Shown piece by piece: positions 8,178 through 10,450 of a stretch of 10,450 nt of DNA. The DNA lies in contig PWIZ01000007.1 in assembly GCA_003560175.1 (NCBI GenBank), forward strand, positions 1 to 10,450, in the 5' to 3' direction. This stretch comes from Halomonas sp. (lineage in GTDB: Bacteria; Pseudomonadota; Gammaproteobacteria; Pseudomonadales; Halomonadaceae). A program made the position numbers and the translations under genes. Every line of letters starts with the position of its first letter. The first letter of the stretch is position 1. A model generated the notes under the pieces. That model saw only the letters and a program-made list of their open reading frames with translations. It was not told where the DNA came from and did no database searches.

Positions 8178-8645
8178 TCAATGCAGGCTTCCCGGCCAAT
8201 TTCGCTTGAATTCCAGGGTTGCCCTGGCCGCACGGAGCACTGCCTCTCGCAGCTCCTCTTCCACGGCGAGTCGCTCTCGATCCTCCTTGAAGCGCTCCTT
8301 GGGCGTCAGCGCCCGGCGTGCCTCGTGGGTACTAAGGTGGCGGGTGCGATCATAAACCTCACCGAAGGGACGGAAGGCCTCGCGCTCCATCAGGCGCGGA
8401 TCGAGAATCTCCAGCAGCACCTTGCAGCGCCAGGAGGCCTCGGTGACCTCCACCTGCTCCTGAAGAAGGGACGAGGCCACCATCTCCAGGTTTTCGAGGC
8501 AGTTTTCGCAGGCTCGCCGCTCCTCCTCTTCACGGAAAGCCTGCCGACGAAGCACCTCCTTGCGAAGCGTGTAGGCATAGGCGGCAAGGCCGGCGATGAT
8601 CACCAGGCCAATGCCAATCAAAACAAGCGCGGTCGTTGTCGTCAT
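8178..8645 (-). CDS. Membrane-anchored DUF2489-like protein of unknown function
   Basis: A 155-residue protein with one N-terminal transmembrane helix (about residues 5-26, ALVLIGIGLVIIAGLAAYAY), then a basic stretch LRKEVLRRQ and a charged, mostly helical cytoplasmic part. Visible motifs are ENCLENLEMVASSLLQEQVEVTEASWRCKVLLEIL, EVYDRTRHLSTHEARRALTPKER and the heptad-like end EEELREAVLRAARATLEF. These match my memory of DUF2489 proteins found in Pseudomonas and Halomonas; no biochemical role is known to me. The start at 8643-8645 places Met just before the helix, but the ribosome binding site is weak (GAG within CGAGACCCC). It lies 66 bases after cysQ on the same strand and may be co-transcribed with it. 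An imperfect inverted repeat (GTTATGG/CCTTAAC, 8659-8677) sits just upstream. That it is a coding gene is quite sure; the family name is moderately sure. Confidence 0.8.
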   Translation of the reverse strand: MTTTTALVLIGIGLVIIAGLAAYAYTLRKEVLRRQAFREEEERRACENCLENLEMVASSLLQEQVEVTEASWRCKVLLEILDPRLMEREAFRPFGEVYDRTRHLSTHEARRALTPKERFKEDRERLAVEEELREAVLRAARATLEFKRNWPGSLH

Positions 8646-8702
8646 CTGGGGTCTCGCGGTTATGGTAAAACCTTAACTGTAGGGCTGTGTCTGTATGACT
8701 GT

Positions 8703-8721
8703 GGTAGAAGTTCATTCTACC
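8703..8721 (-). repeat. Inverted repeat over the cysQ stop codon
   Basis: A perfect 7-bp inverted repeat, GGTAGAA (8703-8709) and TTCTACC (8715-8721), with a 5-base centre. The cysQ stop codon (8712-8714) lies in the loop. On the minus strand it is followed by ACAGTCATAC, with no U-run, so it is a weak candidate for a terminator or an mRNA 3'-end stabiliser. Whether cysQ and the DUF2489-like gene are separated by it cannot be told from sequence. Confidence 0.4.
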
Positions 8722-9548
8722 AATGGTTTCCGCTCATCCCCAACTGCTCGACGCGCAACGGCGGCCAGGCGCCTCCTCCACGCCGCTGACGCACAAGCGA
8801 TGAAGTGGCCATTGAGCAGACTCTCGCCCTGCTGATAGCGCAGCGGCTCAAGCGTCTCGGCAGCCAGCACCGCCCCCCCGGCCGCCTCGAGAACCGCCTG
8901 ACCGGCGGCGGTATCCCACTCGCAGGTGGGTGAAAAGCGCGGATAGAGGTCGGCCTGCCCCTCCGCCATGCGACAGAACTTCACCGAGCTTCCACAGCGC
9001 TCAAGCTGCGTCCCGGGAATCGCCGATATCCAGCCCTGAGTAGCGGCGTCCAGATGGGCCCGACTGGCCAGTACCCGTGGCGGCCAGCGCGGTGCCACGC
9101 GAATCACCCGGCGCTCACTTCCCTGCCAGCGCCACGCCCCCTCCCCGGCGACGCCTGCCCAGCTGACACCCGATGCCGGGGCATGCACCACGCCCAGCAC
9201 CGGCCTGCCCTCCTCGACCAGCGCCACGTTGACGGTAAAATCATCGAATCCGTCGACAAATTCGCGAGTCCCGTCCAACGGATCGATCAGCCAGAAACGC
9301 CGCCAAGCCCGGCGCTCAACCCAGGGGGCCTTGCGTCCCTCCTCGGAGAGGATCGGCAGCGTCGAGCCCGCCTCGAGGCCCGCTATCAGGATAGCGTTGG
9401 CGGCAAGATCGGCGGCTGTCACGGGCGAGGCGTCACTCTTGGAGTCGACCCGAAAGCCCGCCTCCCGAACCGACAGGATAGCGCGTCCCGCCTGTTCGCA
9501 AAGGCCGACCAGGGTGGCGAGATCCGGCAGGGGAGCGACGTTAGGCAT
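8712..9548 (-). CDS. cysQ: 3'(2'),5'-bisphosphate nucleotidase, CysQ type
   Basis: Member of the lithium-sensitive, magnesium-dependent inositol monophosphatase superfamily. CysQ removes the 3' phosphate from PAP (and PAPS), by-products of sulfate assimilation, to give AMP. The product is 278 residues (E. coli 246). Metal-site motifs are all present: SPVTAAD (41-47), ILSEEG (66-71), WLIDPLDGTREFV (86-98) and CEWDTAAGQAVLEAAGG (209 onward). The GSSVKFCRMAEGQADLYPR block is typical of CysQ more than of SuhB. The ATG at 9546-9548 is chosen because AAGGAG lies 8 bases upstream (9557-9562) and the family begins there. A frame open to 9995 would add about 149 residues antisense to the transporter and is not real. 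The C-terminus is Arg- and Ala-rich. It is divergent from the DASS transporter. A TACAAT at 9613-9618 could be its -10, but no matching -35 is visible. Confidence 0.93.
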   Translation of the reverse strand: MPNVAPLPDLATLVGLCEQAGRAILSVREAGFRVDSKSDASPVTAADLAANAILIAGLEAGSTLPILSEEGRKAPWVERRAWRRFWLIDPLDGTREFVDGFDDFTVNVALVEEGRPVLGVVHAPASGVSWAGVAGEGAWRWQGSERRVIRVAPRWPPRVLASRAHLDAATQGWISAIPGTQLERCGSSVKFCRMAEGQADLYPRFSPTCEWDTAAGQAVLEAAGGAVLAAETLEPLRYQQGESLLNGHFIACASAAWRRRLAAVARRAVGDERKPLVE

Positions 9549-9662
9549 GGCGGAGACTCCTTGGCGGACATGGGTTCGTTGGCCACACTGACATAGCCGG
9601 TGACCGGCCGCCATTGTAAGGTAAGGCGGCATAACATTAGACCAAAGACTAGCCCCACTCTC

Positions 9663-9691
9663 CTGACGACCGCCTGCAACTAAAGTAGAAT
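9663..9691 (+). promoter_or_regulatory. Candidate promoter of the DASS transporter gene
   Basis: The plus strand has CTGACG (9663-9668; 4 of 6 to TTGACA), a 17-base spacer, and TAGAAT (9686-9691; 5 of 6 to TATAAT). The start would be near 9698, giving a leader of about 44 bases. The leader holds a small hairpin GCACC/GGTGC (9706-9720). The rest of the divergent gap (9549-9662) contains an inverted repeat GCCGCC/GGCGGC (9607-9612 and 9625-9630) and a short CCGG-type hairpin (9596-9608) on the cysQ side. Confidence 0.42.
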
Positions 9692-9741
9692 CCCGCGGCT
9701 TGCTTGCACCAACTCGGTGCTCAACGTTGATGGAGTCACGC

Positions 9742-10450
9742 ATGCAGAAGAGTCCCGACGCCCCCAAGAAGGCTGCAGGCCCCTCCGCCGCCGGCCGAGT
9801 AGGCCTGTGGCTGGGCCCCACCCTCCTGCTGGCCACGCTGCTTCTCCCCCCCCCTGCCGGCATGAGTGAGGCCGCCTGGGCCTGCGTGGGACTGGCCCTG
9901 CTGATGGCCACCTGGTGGTCCACCGAGGCCCTGCCCATTCCGGTCACCTCGCTGCTGCCCATCGTGCTGATTCCCGCGCTCGGACTCGGCACCATGAGCG
10001 AGGCAACCGGCAGCTACGCCAACCCGATCATCTACCTCTTCCTGGGCGGCTTCCTGCTCGGCATTGCGATGCAGCGCTGGAACCTTCATCGCCGACTGGC
10101 ACTGCACGTGCTGAAGCTGGTGGGCCATCAGCCCCGTCGTCAGATCGGCGGTTTCATGATTGCCACCGGCTTCCTGAGCATGTGGGTCTCCAACACCGCC
10201 ACCACCATCATGATGCTGCCTATCGGCATGTCGGTGATCAGCCTGCTCGGCGATAGCGACCCCGACGAGATCAAGCGCTATGCCACGGCCCTGCTGCTGG
10301 CCATCGCCTACTCCGCCAGCATCGGCGGTGTCGCGACCCTGATCGGCACTCCACCCAACGCCCTGTTGGCCGGCTATCTGGCCGAGGATCGAGGCATCGA
10401 CATCGGCTTCGCCCAGTGGATGATGATCGGCCTGCCCATCAGCATCGCCA
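9742..10450 (+). CDS. DASS/SLC13-family sodium-coupled anion transporter (N-terminal part)
   Basis: Inner-membrane symporter of the divalent anion:sodium family, which imports dicarboxylates such as succinate or malate, or sulfate, together with sodium. Only the first 236 residues are visible; the usual length is about 450-500. After a short charged, Ala/Pro-rich N-terminus come several hydrophobic helices (about 20-40, 45-60, 64-84, 95-112 and 135-150). The first half of the family signature is SNTATTIMMLP, with the sodium-site SNT at 150-152, followed by SIGGVATLIGTPPN (193-206). The pattern WWSTEALPIPVTSLLP is also typical. The start at 9742-9744 has GGAG at 9732-9735, 6 bases upstream. 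An in-frame ATG at 9730 would add MESR but has no ribosome binding site. A run of nine C bases (9846-9854) encodes part of LLPPP. Substrate cannot be decided; divergent cysQ makes sulfate thinkable but does not show it. Confidence 0.93.
   Translation, partial: MQKSPDAPKKAAGPSAAGRVGLWLGPTLLLATLLLPPPAGMSEAAWACVGLALLMATWWSTEALPIPVTSLLPIVLIPALGLGTMSEATGSYANPIIYLFLGGFLLGIAMQRWNLHRRLALHVLKLVGHQPRRQIGGFMIATGFLSMWVSNTATTIMMLPIGMSVISLLGDSDPDEIKRYATALLLAIAYSASIGGVATLIGTPPNALLAGYLAEDRGIDIGFAQWMMIGLPISIA

Noticed and set aside
9549..9995. N-terminal extension of cysQ by about 149 residues
   Set aside because: It would overlap the start of the transporter on the other strand and lacks similarity to any family. 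The ATG at 9546-9548 has an ideal ribosome binding site and fits CysQ length.

Overview
The window is GC-rich chromosomal DNA from a gammaproteobacterium. The gene order thrS-infC-rpmI-rplT-pheS-pheT-ihfA matches E. coli and Pseudomonas. The protein details (a PheS with a four-cysteine insert, a ThrRS with CPCH at the zinc site, a DUF2489-like protein) fit the Pseudomonas/Halomonas side of the class better than enterics. My guess is a Halomonadaceae-like organism, but that is inference from sequence style only.

Positions 1-7024 (all minus strand, so transcribed from right to left) hold the classical translation cluster: threonyl-tRNA synthetase, initiation factor 3, ribosomal proteins L35 and L20, both subunits of phenylalanyl-tRNA synthetase, and the first two thirds of IHF alpha, which runs off the left edge. 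The gaps are short (33-119 bases) and carry most of the visible regulation. A tRNA-Thr anticodon-arm mimic lies upstream of thrS. infC has a non-canonical AUC start. Hairpins sit ahead of rpmI where the L20 operator would be expected. A strong intrinsic terminator/attenuator lies between rplT and pheS.

Positions 7189-8645 (minus strand) hold a 13-bp terminator-like hairpin, an OmpA-family lipoprotein with a glycine-zipper segment and a Pro/Glu linker, its leader of about 217 bases with a good candidate promoter, and a small membrane-anchored DUF2489-like protein.

Positions 8712-9548 (minus strand) encode a CysQ-type 3'(2'),5'-bisphosphate nucleotidase. It is divergent from a DASS/SLC13-family sodium-coupled anion transporter (9742 to the right edge, plus strand, truncated by the window). 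The 193-base divergent gap contains a candidate promoter for the transporter.

I found no CRISPR array, insertion sequence, tRNA or rRNA gene, prophage, defence system or other mobile DNA. I do not see a new multi-gene system. The points worth a second look are RNA-level regulatory elements, above all the thrS operator, the infC start and the pheS attenuator that lacks a Phe-rich leader peptide.
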